Shown: positions 1 to 7,807, counted from the stretch's first letter. The stretch is DNA of 18,274 nucleotides from DATKAB01 sp964542745 (GCA_964542745.1 CAZIVR010000078.1:1-18274); one strand, 5' to 3'. The notes: a model not told the origin generated them from the sequence alone. Made by a program: numbers and translations.

Positions 1-66
1 CCGCGCAACCTCGCGCCGGTTCGCTAGCCGGCCGCGGGGGCCGACGGTCGTTCGCGGGCGCGACGC

Positions 67-214
67 CCGCCCGCGTGACGAACCCGGGCCGCCTCCGGGA
101 CACGCGAGCCCGCGCTTCCTGCGCGGGCTCGCTCTGCCTCGGTCCGGCTCCGCGGTCCGGCTGCGCCGGCCCTCGGGCGGTCCCGGAGGCGGCCCGGGTT
201 CGCCACGCGGGCGG
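67..214. repeat. Long inverted repeat with internal hairpins downstream of pckG
   Basis: Arms of 35 bases at 67-101 and 180-214 are reverse complements except at one position (78 against 203). That mismatch is A-C on the plus strand but a tolerated G-U pair in a minus-strand transcript, the direction of pckG, whose stop lies 30 bases away. The 78-base interior holds a perfect 12-bp hairpin with a 5-base loop (104-115/121-132), a small hairpin (157-161/165-169) and a 10-base direct repeat (140-149, 153-162). The structure is therefore branched. No T-run follows on either strand, so a classical intrinsic terminator is not shown. It may be a dispersed palindromic repeat, a 3'-end stabiliser or a terminator. 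The rest of 1-243 shows no gene. Confidence 0.75.
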
Positions 215-243
215 CCACGGAACGCGGCGCGGCCGTTCGCCCG

Positions 244-2049
244 TCAAGCCCCGGCGCTGACCCTCGCGGCCTGCAGCCGCTTCTCGAGCGCGGCAAGCTC
301 CTCGCGGAGCCCCTCCGGGAGCTTCGCGCCGAAGCGCGCGAAGTGCTCCTTCACGAGCGGCAGCTCCTGGGTCCACGCCTCCACGTCCACGCGCAGCAGC
401 TCGTCCATCGCGGCGGCGGGGAGGTTCAGGCCCTGCAGGTCGAGCGCGCCCGGGGCGGGCAGCCTGCCGATCGGCGTGTCCACGGCCTGCGCGGCGCCCG
501 TGACCCGCTCGAACACCCACTTGAGCACGCGGCTGTTCTCGCCGTAGCCCGGCCACAGGAACTTGCCGTCGGCGCCCTTGCGGAACCAGTTCACGTAGAA
601 GATGCGCGGCAGCTTCGCGGCGTCGCCCTTCTCCCCGATCGCCAGCCAGTGCCCGAAGTAGTCGCCCATGTGGTAGCCGCAGAAGGGCAGCATCGCGAAC
701 GGATCGTGGCGCAGCGCCCCCACCTTGCCGGCGGCGGCGGCGGTGGTCTCGCTGCTCATGATCGAGCCCATGAAGGTGCCGTGCCGCCACGACAGGGCCT
801 CGTTGACGAGCGGCACGACCGAGGCGCGGCGGCCGCCGAACAGGATCGCCGAGACCGGCACGCCGGCCGGGTTCTGCCACTCGGGCGAGATCACCGGGCA
901 CTGCGCGGCGGGCGCGGTGAAGCGCGCGTTGGGGTGCGCCGCCTTGCGCCCGCTCTTCGGCGTCCACTCGCGGCGCAGCCAGTCGCTCAGGTGCGGCGGC
1001 GGGTCGCCCATCTCCTCCCACCACACGTCGCCGTCCGGCGTGAGCGCGCAGTTGGTGAAGATCGAGTTCCTGCGGATCGTCGCCATCGCGTTGGGGTTGC
1101 TCCTGGGGCCAGTGCCCGGGGCCACGCCGAAAAAGCCGGCCTCCGGATTGATCGCGTAGAGCCGGCCGTCGGCGCCGAACTTCATCCACGCGATGTCGTC
1201 CCCCACGCACTCGACCTTCCAGCCGGGCAGCGTCGGCTCGAGCATCGCCAGGTTGGTCTTGCCGCACGCCGAGGGGAACGCGGCGGCCACGTAGACCTTG
1301 CGGCCCTCGGGGTTGGTGATCCCGAGCAGGAGCATGTGCTCGGCCATCCAGCCCTCGTCGCGCGCCTGCACCGACGCGATGCGCAGCGCGTGGCACTTCT
1401 TGCCGAGCAGCGCGTTGCCGCCGTAGCCCGATCCGAACGACCAGATCTCGCGGGTCTCGGGGAAATGGCAGATGTACTTCGTGGTGGCGTTGCACGGCCA
1501 CGGGCTGTCGGGCGCGTTGTCCGCGAGCGGGGCACCCACCGAGTGGAGGCCGCGCACGAACTCGCCGTCCGCGCCGAGCGCCTCGAGCACGGCGCTTCCG
1601 ACGCGCGCCATCAGGTGCATGCTCGCGACCACGTAGGCCGAGTCGGTCAGCTCGACGCCGATCTTGGCGATGGGCGACCCGATCGGGCCCATGCTGTAGG
1701 GGATCACGAACATCGTGCGGCCCTTCATGGCGCCCGCGAACAGCGGCTCCAGCGTCCGCTTCATCTCGGCGGGATCGCGCCAGTGGTTGGTGGGGCCGGC
1801 GTCGTCGCGGTCGCGAGAGCAGATGAACGTGAACTCCTCGACCCGCGCCACGTCGGCGGGATCGGAGCGCACGTAGATGCTGTTGGGGCGCTTGCCCGGG
1901 TCGAGCCACTGGGCGGTCCCGGACTGCACGAGCCGGTGCAGCATCCGCTGGTACTCGTCGGGCGAACCGTCACACCAAACCACCTGGTCGGGCTGGCAGA
2001 GCTGCGCCATCTCACGGACCCAGGCCTCGAGCCGCTGATGTCGGGTCAT
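244..2049 (-). CDS. pckG: GTP-dependent phosphoenolpyruvate carboxykinase
   Basis: Converts oxaloacetate plus GTP to phosphoenolpyruvate, CO2 and GDP in the cytoplasm: the entry step of gluconeogenesis, or the reverse anaplerotic reaction. The 601-residue product has the usual length of the GTP-type family. Visible hallmarks are the kinase-1 P-loop FPSACGKTNLAM (about 258-269, including the active-site loop Cys262 of the GTP class), the metal-binding GDDIAW (283-288), NPEAGFFGVAPGT (301-313), SSETTAA (432-438), PFCGYHMGDYFGHW (455-468) and FLWPGYGENSRVL (497-509). An in-frame start exists further upstream, but the ATG at 2049 is preferred: an AGAAGG ribosome site lies 10 bases before it and family homology begins there. 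It stands alone, divergent from the cupredoxin gene, with a sigma-70-like promoter upstream and a long inverted repeat downstream. The identification is secure. Confidence 0.97.
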   Translation of the reverse strand: MTRHQRLEAWVREMAQLCQPDQVVWCDGSPDEYQRMLHRLVQSGTAQWLDPGKRPNSIYVRSDPADVARVEEFTFICSRDRDDAGPTNHWRDPAEMKRTLEPLFAGAMKGRTMFVIPYSMGPIGSPIAKIGVELTDSAYVVASMHLMARVGSAVLEALGADGEFVRGLHSVGAPLADNAPDSPWPCNATTKYICHFPETREIWSFGSGYGGNALLGKKCHALRIASVQARDEGWMAEHMLLLGITNPEGRKVYVAAAFPSACGKTNLAMLEPTLPGWKVECVGDDIAWMKFGADGRLYAINPEAGFFGVAPGTGPRSNPNAMATIRRNSIFTNCALTPDGDVWWEEMGDPPPHLSDWLRREWTPKSGRKAAHPNARFTAPAAQCPVISPEWQNPAGVPVSAILFGGRRASVVPLVNEALSWRHGTFMGSIMSSETTAAAAGKVGALRHDPFAMLPFCGYHMGDYFGHWLAIGEKGDAAKLPRIFYVNWFRKGADGKFLWPGYGENSRVLKWVFERVTGAAQAVDTPIGRLPAPGALDLQGLNLPAAAMDELLRVDVEAWTQELPLVKEHFARFGAKLPEGLREELAALEKRLQAARVSAGA

Positions 2050-2080
2050 TCGAAGAAAGCCTTCTGGCTGGGGGAATCGG

Positions 2081-2117
2081 TGCGTCGGGGCGGCCGAGCG
2101 GGCCGCTCGGCGACGCA
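2081..2117 (-). other. Bulged stem-loop in the pckG leader
   Basis: The inner stem gccgagcg (2093-2100) pairs with cgctcggc (2104-2111) across a 3-base loop. An outer stem tgcgtc (2081-2086) pairs with gacgca (2112-2117). A 6-base one-sided bulge at 2087-2092 separates the two stems. If the promoter at 2142-2169 is right, this hairpin sits in the middle of a roughly 85-base leader of pckG. It could be a regulatory or stabilising element, or chance pairing in GC-rich DNA. No known riboswitch class is recognised. Confidence 0.4.
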
Positions 2118-2141
2118 TCGCGGGGATCTGCGAACCCGGGC

Positions 2142-2169
2142 AGTCTAGCGAAACCGCGGGGGGCCGCAA
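2142..2169 (-). promoter_or_regulatory. Candidate sigma-70-type promoter for pckG
   Basis: Read on the minus strand: TTGCGG (-35, 2164-2169), a 16-base spacer, then TAGACT (-10, 2142-2147). The -10 keeps the important T, A and final T positions and stands out in very GC-rich surroundings. The predicted transcription start is near 2135, giving a leader of about 85 bases. The -35 match is weak. Confidence 0.4.
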
Positions 2170-2188
2170 CCCGCCGCAACCCCCCGCT

Positions 2189-2215
2189 TCAGAATCGCTT
2201 GCGACCCGCCGATAA
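2189..2215 (+). promoter_or_regulatory. Candidate sigma-28 (FliA) promoter for cupredoxin/kinase operon
   Basis: The -10 box GCCGATAA (2208-2215) is a perfect match to the enterobacterial sigma-28 consensus. It is preceded at exactly 15 bases by TCAG (2189-2192), against TAAA in enterics and TCAA in the other candidates of this window. The GTG start is 64 bases downstream. The -35 is the weakest of the set. Confidence 0.45.
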
Positions 2216-2279
2216 CCCGGCCGACGCGTCCGCCCGCCGGAAGCACCGGCCGGGGCGGCCCCGGCCGGAGGGATCCGAC

Positions 2280-3059
2280 GTGAAGCGCCCCCTGCTCGCC
2301 TGCGCCTTTCTCGCCCTGTGGACCGCCACGGCGGAACCGGCGGGCGTGATCCGCGGCACGATCTGGGGCTCGCGGGCCGAGGCCCGCCGCGCGGAACTGG
2401 CGCGCCAGCGGGCCCGGGACCAGGCCCCGGAGCACCGCGGCCTCTTCGACTTTCTCGGCGCCGGAGGCCCGAAGCGGACGCCCGCCGTCCCCGCCGCCGC
2501 CGGGAAGCGCGCCCCGTCGCCCGGGACGGTGCCGGCCCCGAAGCGGCTGCCCGAGATCCAGGACGCCGTGATCTCGATCCGGGAGATCCCCGACAAGGAC
2601 GAGCGGCGGCTCGCCTCCCAGCTTCGGCGCGACCGCAGGCGACCGCTCCCCCGCATCGTGATCAACCGCTCCCGCTACTCGCCGCGCGTCCTGTCGGTCC
2701 CGGCCGGGACCGACGTGGAAATCCAGAACCTCGACCGGATCTGGCACAGCAGCTTCAGCGTCTCGTCGGCGCGGCGGTTCGACCTCGGCAAGCTCAAGCC
2801 CGGCGCGATGGACACCGTGCGGCTCGACCGGCCCGGCATCATCAACCTGCACTGCGACATCCACCCCGAGGAGTCGGGGTTCGTGGTGGTGACCCAGAAC
2901 CACGCCGTCGCGCGGCCCGACTCCCTGGGCCGCTTCACGCTGCCGCGCCTCGCGGCCGGCAGCTACCGGGTCGAGATCTGGCATCCCGTGCGCGGGGTGC
3001 GGGAGCGGGTGGTCGAGATCCCCCCGCGGGGAGACGCCGAGTGCGATCTGGCTTTCTGA
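2280..3059 (+). CDS. Exported cupredoxin-like protein with C-terminal beta-sandwich domain
   Basis: The 259-residue product resembles proteins often labelled methylamine utilisation protein or plastocyanin-like. The start is GTG 2280, preceded by GGAGGGA with a 6-base gap. Residues 1-21 form a signal peptide (KR, then a hydrophobic run to about TATAEPA), so it is periplasmic or outer-membrane facing. Residues 30-120 are charged, Ala/Pro-rich and probably flexible. Residues 124-205 look like a cupredoxin fold: copper-ligand candidates are His156 (IWHSSFSV) and Cys192/His195 in HCDIHPEESG. The axial Met expected six residues after the Cys is Glu198 here, so type-1 copper binding is uncertain. 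Residues 210-259 (LGRFTLPRLAAGSYRVEIWH) match carboxypeptidase-regulatory-like modules. Its end overlaps the histidine kinase start by 19 bases, so the two are co-translated and may work together in redox or metal sensing (inference). Confidence 0.8.
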   Translation: MKRPLLACAFLALWTATAEPAGVIRGTIWGSRAEARRAELARQRARDQAPEHRGLFDFLGAGGPKRTPAVPAAAGKRAPSPGTVPAPKRLPEIQDAVISIREIPDKDERRLASQLRRDRRRPLPRIVINRSRYSPRVLSVPAGTDVEIQNLDRIWHSSFSVSSARRFDLGKLKPGAMDTVRLDRPGIINLHCDIHPEESGFVVVTQNHAVARPDSLGRFTLPRLAAGSYRVEIWHPVRGVRERVVEIPPRGDAECDLAF

Positions 3060-4885
3060 GCCTGCGCCCCGGGCTGCGCAGCAAGATCCTGCTGCTCACC
3101 GCGCTCACCCCGGCGGTGCTGGCGGCGGCGGCGCTCCTCACGGTGCACCGCAACGTCAGTTCGCACGTGGACTCGTCGAGCATCCACGAGAACCTGCGGC
3201 ACAGCTCGACGGTGTTCGAGAACATGCTGGCGGTGCGCCTCAAGGCGCTGGCCGGCGGCGCGGAGGTGATCGCGCGCGACCCCCGCTTCTTCTCGCTGGT
3301 GATGCTGGGGCCCGACCAGCGCGATCCCCACTTCGTCGCGACCATGAAGGGCACGGCCAACGACTTCAACCGCATCACCGAGACCGACCTGTTCGAAGTG
3401 TTCGACCGCCGCGGGCGCCTGCTGGCCTCGGTGGGCCCGAAGCGCAGCGAGCGCGAGGCCCGCGAGGCGCTGGTGCGCGAGGCCCTCGCGGGCAAGACCG
3501 TGACCCGCGTGCTCGCGCAGGGGGACGAGCACTTCCAGGTGGCCGTGGTGCCGGTGCGGGCCGACCGCCGCACGGTCGGCGCCCTGCTGCTCGGCGCGGG
3601 CATCGGGCAGGACCTGGCCCGCGAGCTCAAGTCGCAGATGCTGAGCGAGGTCACGTTCTTCTCGAACGGCAAGGTCACGGGCACGACGCTCACGCGGCGC
3701 GAGGACGTGCTGGCCCTGCGCGGCTGGCTGGCGGAGGCGTCCCGGGACGACGCCACCGCCGAGAACGGGCCCGTCGAGAAGGTCGAGAGCGGGACCCAGA
3801 CGTACCTGACGCTGGTCCGCCGCATTCCGCTCGCGCCGGAGCAAGGCCAGTACTACGTGATGCAGCGCTCGCACGATCCCGAGACCTCCTTCCTCAAGCG
3901 CATGCAGACCGACATGTTCCTGCTCGGGGGGGTCGCGGTGCTGGTGGCCCTCGCGGCGGGCTGGCTGTTCTCGCGCCAGATCACCGGCCCGGTGCTGGCG
4001 CTGGTGCGGGGGGCGCGGGCCATGGAGGCCGGCGACTTCGAGGCCGACGTCTCGGTGAGGAATCGCGACGAGATCGGCTATCTCGCCGAGCGCTTCCGCG
4101 CGATGCGCGAGCGCGAGCGCGCGTTCGTGATGAGCCTCCAGGAGGCGGCGCGGGTGAAGAGCGAGTTCATCAGCGTGGCCTCGCACGAGCTGCGCACCCC
4201 GATCAGCGTCATCCAGGGCTACCGCGACCTGCTCGCCGACGGCAGCCTCGGCGAGGTGAGCCACCGCCAGCAGCAGGCGCTCCACGCCATCCGCGACTGC
4301 CTCACGCAGCTCACCCGCGTGGCGGAGAGCGCGACGCAGGTGGCGCAGATCGAGGGCGAGCGCATCCAGCTCGAGCTCGCCGGCGCCCCGCTCGCCCCGC
4401 TGGTCGAGAACGCCGTCGCGCTGGCCCGCAACGCCGCGACGGGCCGTGGGGTCCGGGTGGCCGCCGAACTCGATCCCTCCCTCGGCTCCGCCCAGGTGGA
4501 CGGGGCACGGCTCACCGAGACGCTGGGACACCTGATCGGGAACGGGATCCGCTTCACGCCGGACGGTGGCGAGGTCCGGGTCACCGGGCGCGGCGACGAA
4601 CGGGGGTTCGTGCTGCAGATCCGGGACACGGGCGTCGGCATCGAGCCCGCGCGGCTCGATCAGCTGTTCGGCCGCAGCCTGCTGGTGCACGACTCCCGCC
4701 ACCACCACTCGTCGCCGTCGCTGGAGTTCAGCTCGAACGGCCTCGGGTTCGGGCTCGCCATCGCCCGCGCGATCGTCGAGGCGCACGGCGGCACCATCGA
4801 CGCCGCGAGCCAGCCCGGCGAGGGCACCACGATGACGCTCCGCATCCCCCGGGAGCCCGCCGAAATCACGCGCCTCGCGGCCTGA
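3041..4885 (+). CDS. Membrane sensor histidine kinase (Cache-like sensor, HAMP, HisKA, HATPase)
   Basis: A 614-residue two-component sensor kinase. The GTG start at 3041 lies inside the end of the cupredoxin gene and has GGGGAGA 6 bases upstream. Domains: transmembrane segment 15-36; periplasmic sensor about 37-288 that looks like a PDC/Cache fold (LFEVFDRRGRLLAS at 117-130); second transmembrane segment 292-311; HAMP about 312-365; HisKA with phospho-acceptor His382 in SHELRTPISV; HATPase with N-box GNGIRFTP (Asn501), G1 box DTGVGI (529-534) and G2 box GLGFGLAIA (567-575). All catalytic boxes are present, so it should be active. An unusual His/Ser-rich insert, DSRHHHSSPS (551-560), sits in the ATP-lid region. 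No response regulator is adjacent, so its partner lies elsewhere. The periplasmic cupredoxin-like protein encoded just upstream is a plausible input partner (inference). Confidence 0.92.
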   Translation: MRSGFLSLRPGLRSKILLLTALTPAVLAAAALLTVHRNVSSHVDSSSIHENLRHSSTVFENMLAVRLKALAGGAEVIARDPRFFSLVMLGPDQRDPHFVATMKGTANDFNRITETDLFEVFDRRGRLLASVGPKRSEREAREALVREALAGKTVTRVLAQGDEHFQVAVVPVRADRRTVGALLLGAGIGQDLARELKSQMLSEVTFFSNGKVTGTTLTRREDVLALRGWLAEASRDDATAENGPVEKVESGTQTYLTLVRRIPLAPEQGQYYVMQRSHDPETSFLKRMQTDMFLLGGVAVLVALAAGWLFSRQITGPVLALVRGARAMEAGDFEADVSVRNRDEIGYLAERFRAMRERERAFVMSLQEAARVKSEFISVASHELRTPISVIQGYRDLLADGSLGEVSHRQQQALHAIRDCLTQLTRVAESATQVAQIEGERIQLELAGAPLAPLVENAVALARNAATGRGVRVAAELDPSLGSAQVDGARLTETLGHLIGNGIRFTPDGGEVRVTGRGDERGFVLQIRDTGVGIEPARLDQLFGRSLLVHDSRHHHSSPSLEFSSNGLGFGLAIARAIVEAHGGTIDAASQPGEGTTMTLRIPREPAEITRLAA

Positions 4886-4890
4886 ACCGC

Positions 4891-4910
4891 GGCCGCGGCC
4901 CGCCGCGGCC
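4891..4910. terminator. Candidate bidirectional terminator hairpin
   Basis: A perfect 8-bp stem (ggccgcgg 4891-4898 with ccgcggcc 4903-4910) and a 4-base loop fill most of the 27-base gap between two convergent genes, the kinase (stop 4885) and the HDOD gene (stop 4913). Location and symmetry fit a shared terminator. No T-run is present on either side. Confidence 0.5.
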
Positions 4911-4912
4911 CG

Positions 4913-5776
4913 TCACAGCAGCTGGCGCAGCTGGGCGAGATCCTCCTCGACGTCCACGAGCAGCGTCGCGATCTCCAGGTCCCCGAGGTCGAGGGCTTCG
5001 AACTCGGGCAGGTCGAGCAGGCTGAGCTCGGGCTCGGGCACGGGGTGCGCCCCGAGCTTCCGGGACAGGCGGTTCGCGGCGCGCACGCAGGCCATCAGCG
5101 GATCGCCGGCCCCGCCCGCCGGCTCGTGGTGGCGGAGCGCGACCCGGCACGCGGACTCGGGCAACTTCCAGCCGGTCAGGATCCGCGCGCCGATCTCGGG
5201 ATGCAGCGTGGCCACGATCTCGTCGCGCGCGGCGGGCGCCAGCGCGCGCGGCGGCGGCCCGGCCTCGAGGATCTCGAGGGCGCGCAGCACCGCCAGCTTG
5301 CCGACGTCGTGCAGCAGGCCGGCGAGGAACGTCTCGGCCGGATCCGCCTCGGCCCCGCGCGCGAGGCGGCGCGCGGCGAGGGCCGTGGCCACCGCGTGCT
5401 CCCAGAGCGCGCGGAGTTCGGCCTGGCGGGCCGGGCTCGCGGCCTGGAACTGTCCCTTGTGCGCGACCATCGTCACGATCGAGGTGACCTCGCGCACGCC
5501 GAGGCGCGCGATCGCGAGGCGCAGGTCGGAGACCTGGCGCAGCCCCCCGAACATCGCCGAGTTGGCGACCTTGAGGATGCCGCTGGCCAGCGCCGCGTCG
5601 CTCCCGACCAGGTCCACGATCTCCCCCACCGGGCCGTCGTAGTCGTCGCGCAGCAGCCGCAGCACCCGCGTCACGACCTCCGGCATCGGCGGAAGCGTCA
5701 CGCGCCCCGCGTCGAGGAGGTCGCGGACCTCCCGGGCCACGGCCGGGGATTCGTCGGGAGCCACGCGCGGGGTCAC
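4913..5776 (-). CDS. HDOD-domain signalling protein
   Basis: A 287-residue cytoplasmic protein of the HDOD family, often found in motility, chemotaxis and c-di-GMP regulatory settings, usually of unknown biochemistry. The HDOD core starts at LPPMPEVVTRVLRLL (28-42) and continues through DLVGSDAALASGILKVANSAMFG (split here across 55-77). A metal-type HD motif survives as LLHDVGK (154-160), with later histidines at His192 and His216/217, so weak phosphohydrolase chemistry cannot be excluded. The tail (about 245-287) is acidic and Leu-rich. The GTG start at 5776 overlaps the stop of the upstream ATPase by 4 bases (GTGA), with GGGGAGG just before it, so translation is coupled. Operon membership suggests it regulates or reports on the ATPase (inference). 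Confidence 0.9.
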   Translation of the reverse strand: MTPRVAPDESPAVAREVRDLLDAGRVTLPPMPEVVTRVLRLLRDDYDGPVGEIVDLVGSDAALASGILKVANSAMFGGLRQVSDLRLAIARLGVREVTSIVTMVAHKGQFQAASPARQAELRALWEHAVATALAARRLARGAEADPAETFLAGLLHDVGKLAVLRALEILEAGPPPRALAPAARDEIVATLHPEIGARILTGWKLPESACRVALRHHEPAGGAGDPLMACVRAANRLSRKLGAHPVPEPELSLLDLPEFEALDLGDLEIATLLVDVEEDLAQLRQLL

Positions 5777-7689
5777 GAATCCTCCCCGCCCGCGATTTCG
5801 CGGATCGCGCGATACGCCCGCGGTTCCGGGTCGCGCGGGGCGTTGGCCACGACCTCGGCCAGGGTCGTGAGTCCCTCCGCGGCCTTGAGCACGCCCGCCT
5901 CCTGCAGCGTGGTGAAGGCCGGCCTCCGGCGCGCGAGCCGGCGCAGGTCCTTCGAGGGCGCCTGCCCGAGGATGGCGTCGCGCAGGTCGTCGTCCGGCTG
6001 GAGCAGCTCGTGCACGCCGATGCGGCCGCGGAACCCGGTGTGGCCGCACGCTTCGCAGCCCCGGCCCGCCACCAGCGCCATGCCGGCGACGTCCTGCCGC
6101 GTGAGCCCGAGGAATCGCAGGTCGTCGCGGCCCGCCTCGGCGGGCGCCGCGCACTCCGGGCACACCCGGCGCAGCAGGCGCTGGGCCACGATTCCGGTGA
6201 CCGTCGAGGCGATCAGGTAGGGCGGCAGCCGCATTTCCTTGAGCCGGATGAGCGCCCCGACCGCGTCCTCGGTGTGGAACGTGGAGAGCACCTTGTGGCC
6301 GGTGAGCGCGCACTGGACCGCCAGCGCCGCGGTCTCGTCGTCGCGGATCTCGCCCACCACGATCACGTCGGGGTCCTGCCGCACGATCGCCCGCAGCGAG
6401 TCGGCGAAGGTCGGGCCGGTGTCCGAATTCACGGAGCACTGGATCACGCCGTCCATCACGTACTCGACCGGGTCCTCGCAGCTGATCACCTTGATGTCGG
6501 GGCGGTGGACGTAGTCCACGCAGGAGTAGAGCGTGGTGGTCTTGCCGCTCCCGGTGGGGCCGGTGACCAGCACCAGCCCCGACGAGGTGCGCAGCACCTC
6601 GTCGCGCAGCACGGGCAGCACGCGCGCCCCGAATCCGAGCTCCTGGAGCGGCACCAGCCCGCGCTGGCGGTCGAGGAGGCGCAGCACGAGCGTTTCGCCG
6701 TAGACCGAGACGTAGCTCGAGACGCGGATGTCCACCTCGCGGCCCTCGACGCGCACCGAGATGCGGCCGTCCTGGTGGAGGCGCCGCTCGGCGATGTCGG
6801 CGCCCGCCAGCACCTTGACGCGCGAGATGACCTGCGGGGCGAACCCCGAGGGCAGGTCGGTCAGCGGCTGGAGCACGCCGTCGAGGCGCACCCGCACGCG
6901 CACCTTCTTCTCGAGCGGCTCGATGTGGAGGTCGCTCGCGCGCAGCTGCACCGCGCGGATCATCAGGTAGTCCACGATCGCGACCGCCCCTTCGCCGCTG
7001 GCGTCGCGCGGCGCCACCTCGCCGATCTCGCGGTACTGGAGGCTCGAGTCGGGCTGCTTGGACTTGCCCTCCTTGAGGCGCTCGAGGGTGCGCAGGGCCT
7101 CGAGGATCCGGGGCCCGGTGGCGCAGCACGGACGCACCTCGCGCTGGAAGATCCGCTCGATCTCGGCCCGCACCTCGAGATCGAGCGGGTCGGCGAAGAT
7201 CGCGACCATCTGCCCGTCGGCTTCGCGGAGCGGCAGCACCTGGTTGCGGAGCAGGTAGGGGAACGAGGCCTTCGCGAGCAGCGCCGGATCCACGAGCCCG
7301 ATGTCGGGCACCACCATGGGGATGTCGTGCTTGGCGGAGAGCGCAAGCAGGTACTGCTCCTCGCTCACCAGGCCGGAACCGACCAGCAGGTCGCGGTCGC
7401 TCAGCTCGGGCCGGTCGAAGCGCGCGCGCAGGCAGTCGGAGGCCTGCTCGTCGGTGAGGACCGAGTCCTCGCGCAGCAGGTCGATCAGCCCGAGGCGGGA
7501 GCGGTGGAGCCGCACGACACGCTCGAACTCGGCGCGCGCGAGCCGGCCGGTCTCGACCAGCAGTTCGGCGGGACGCCGCGCGTTCTGCATGCGCCCGGCG
7601 ATGCGGCGGGCTCTTTCGAGGTCGGCGGGCGTGACCGAGCCTTCCTCGACGAGCAGGGATTCGAGATCGGCGATTCCGGCGTGCAGCAT
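5773..7689 (-). CDS. Type IV pilus/type II secretion assembly ATPase (PilB/GspE family)
   Basis: A 638-residue hexameric traffic ATPase that powers pilus or pseudopilus extension at the inner membrane. Start ATG 7689 has GGGAGG 5 bases before it. Residues 10-125 hold four copies of a roughly 30-residue helical motif (LLVEEG 12, LLVETG 43, LLREDS 71, LLVGSG 101), resembling the half-motifs of MshEN c-di-GMP-binding domains. The diagnostic RLG triplet is missing. The core contains SDLHIEP (252-258), Walker A GPTGSGKT (377-384, Lys383), Asp box EDPVEY (405-410), Walker B VIVVGEIRD (442-450), His box TGHKVLSTFHTEDA (463-476) and a zinc tetracysteine (Cys510, 513, 545, 548). The Zn site points to PilB/GspE rather than the retraction ATPase PilT. 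No other pilus or secretion gene is in the window. It is divergent from motA and coupled to an HDOD gene. Confidence 0.93.
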   Translation of the reverse strand: MLHAGIADLESLLVEEGSVTPADLERARRIAGRMQNARRPAELLVETGRLARAEFERVVRLHRSRLGLIDLLREDSVLTDEQASDCLRARFDRPELSDRDLLVGSGLVSEEQYLLALSAKHDIPMVVPDIGLVDPALLAKASFPYLLRNQVLPLREADGQMVAIFADPLDLEVRAEIERIFQREVRPCCATGPRILEALRTLERLKEGKSKQPDSSLQYREIGEVAPRDASGEGAVAIVDYLMIRAVQLRASDLHIEPLEKKVRVRVRLDGVLQPLTDLPSGFAPQVISRVKVLAGADIAERRLHQDGRISVRVEGREVDIRVSSYVSVYGETLVLRLLDRQRGLVPLQELGFGARVLPVLRDEVLRTSSGLVLVTGPTGSGKTTTLYSCVDYVHRPDIKVISCEDPVEYVMDGVIQCSVNSDTGPTFADSLRAIVRQDPDVIVVGEIRDDETAALAVQCALTGHKVLSTFHTEDAVGALIRLKEMRLPPYLIASTVTGIVAQRLLRRVCPECAAPAEAGRDDLRFLGLTRQDVAGMALVAGRGCEACGHTGFRGRIGVHELLQPDDDLRDAILGQAPSKDLRRLARRRPAFTTLQEAGVLKAAEGLTTLAEVVANAPRDPEPRAYRAIREIAGGEDS

Positions 7690-7780
7690 CGAATCCTCCC
7701 TGACTCGGCGGCGGCGCATGGGCCAGGCGCGCCGGCGGGGGCGCGGAGGCGCCGCCGGAGCCGGGCCCCGGCTGGACACA

Positions 7781-7807
7781 GCATCGGCCGGCCCGCCATG
7801 ACCTTGA
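7781..7807 (-). promoter_or_regulatory. Candidate sigma-28 promoter for the ATPase/HDOD operon
   Basis: On the minus strand TCAA (7804-7807, within CTCAAG) is followed after exactly 15 bases by GCCGATGC (7781-7788). The first six bases of the -10 match the sigma-28 consensus. The ATG at 7689 is 91 bases downstream of the -10 box. The -35 is identical to those before motA and the gene at 11068. Confidence 0.55.

Noticed and set aside
24..296. Two small open frames on opposite strands with near-identical peptides (NPGRLRD, VPEAARVRHAGG)
   Set aside because: The similarity arises because the inverted repeat at 67-214 reads the same on both strands; neither has coding support.
343..2148. A 601-codon plus-strand open frame antisense to pckG
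   Set aside because: It has low-complexity His/Arg/Ala/Gly composition, no domain and no ribosome site; it mirrors the codon structure of pckG.
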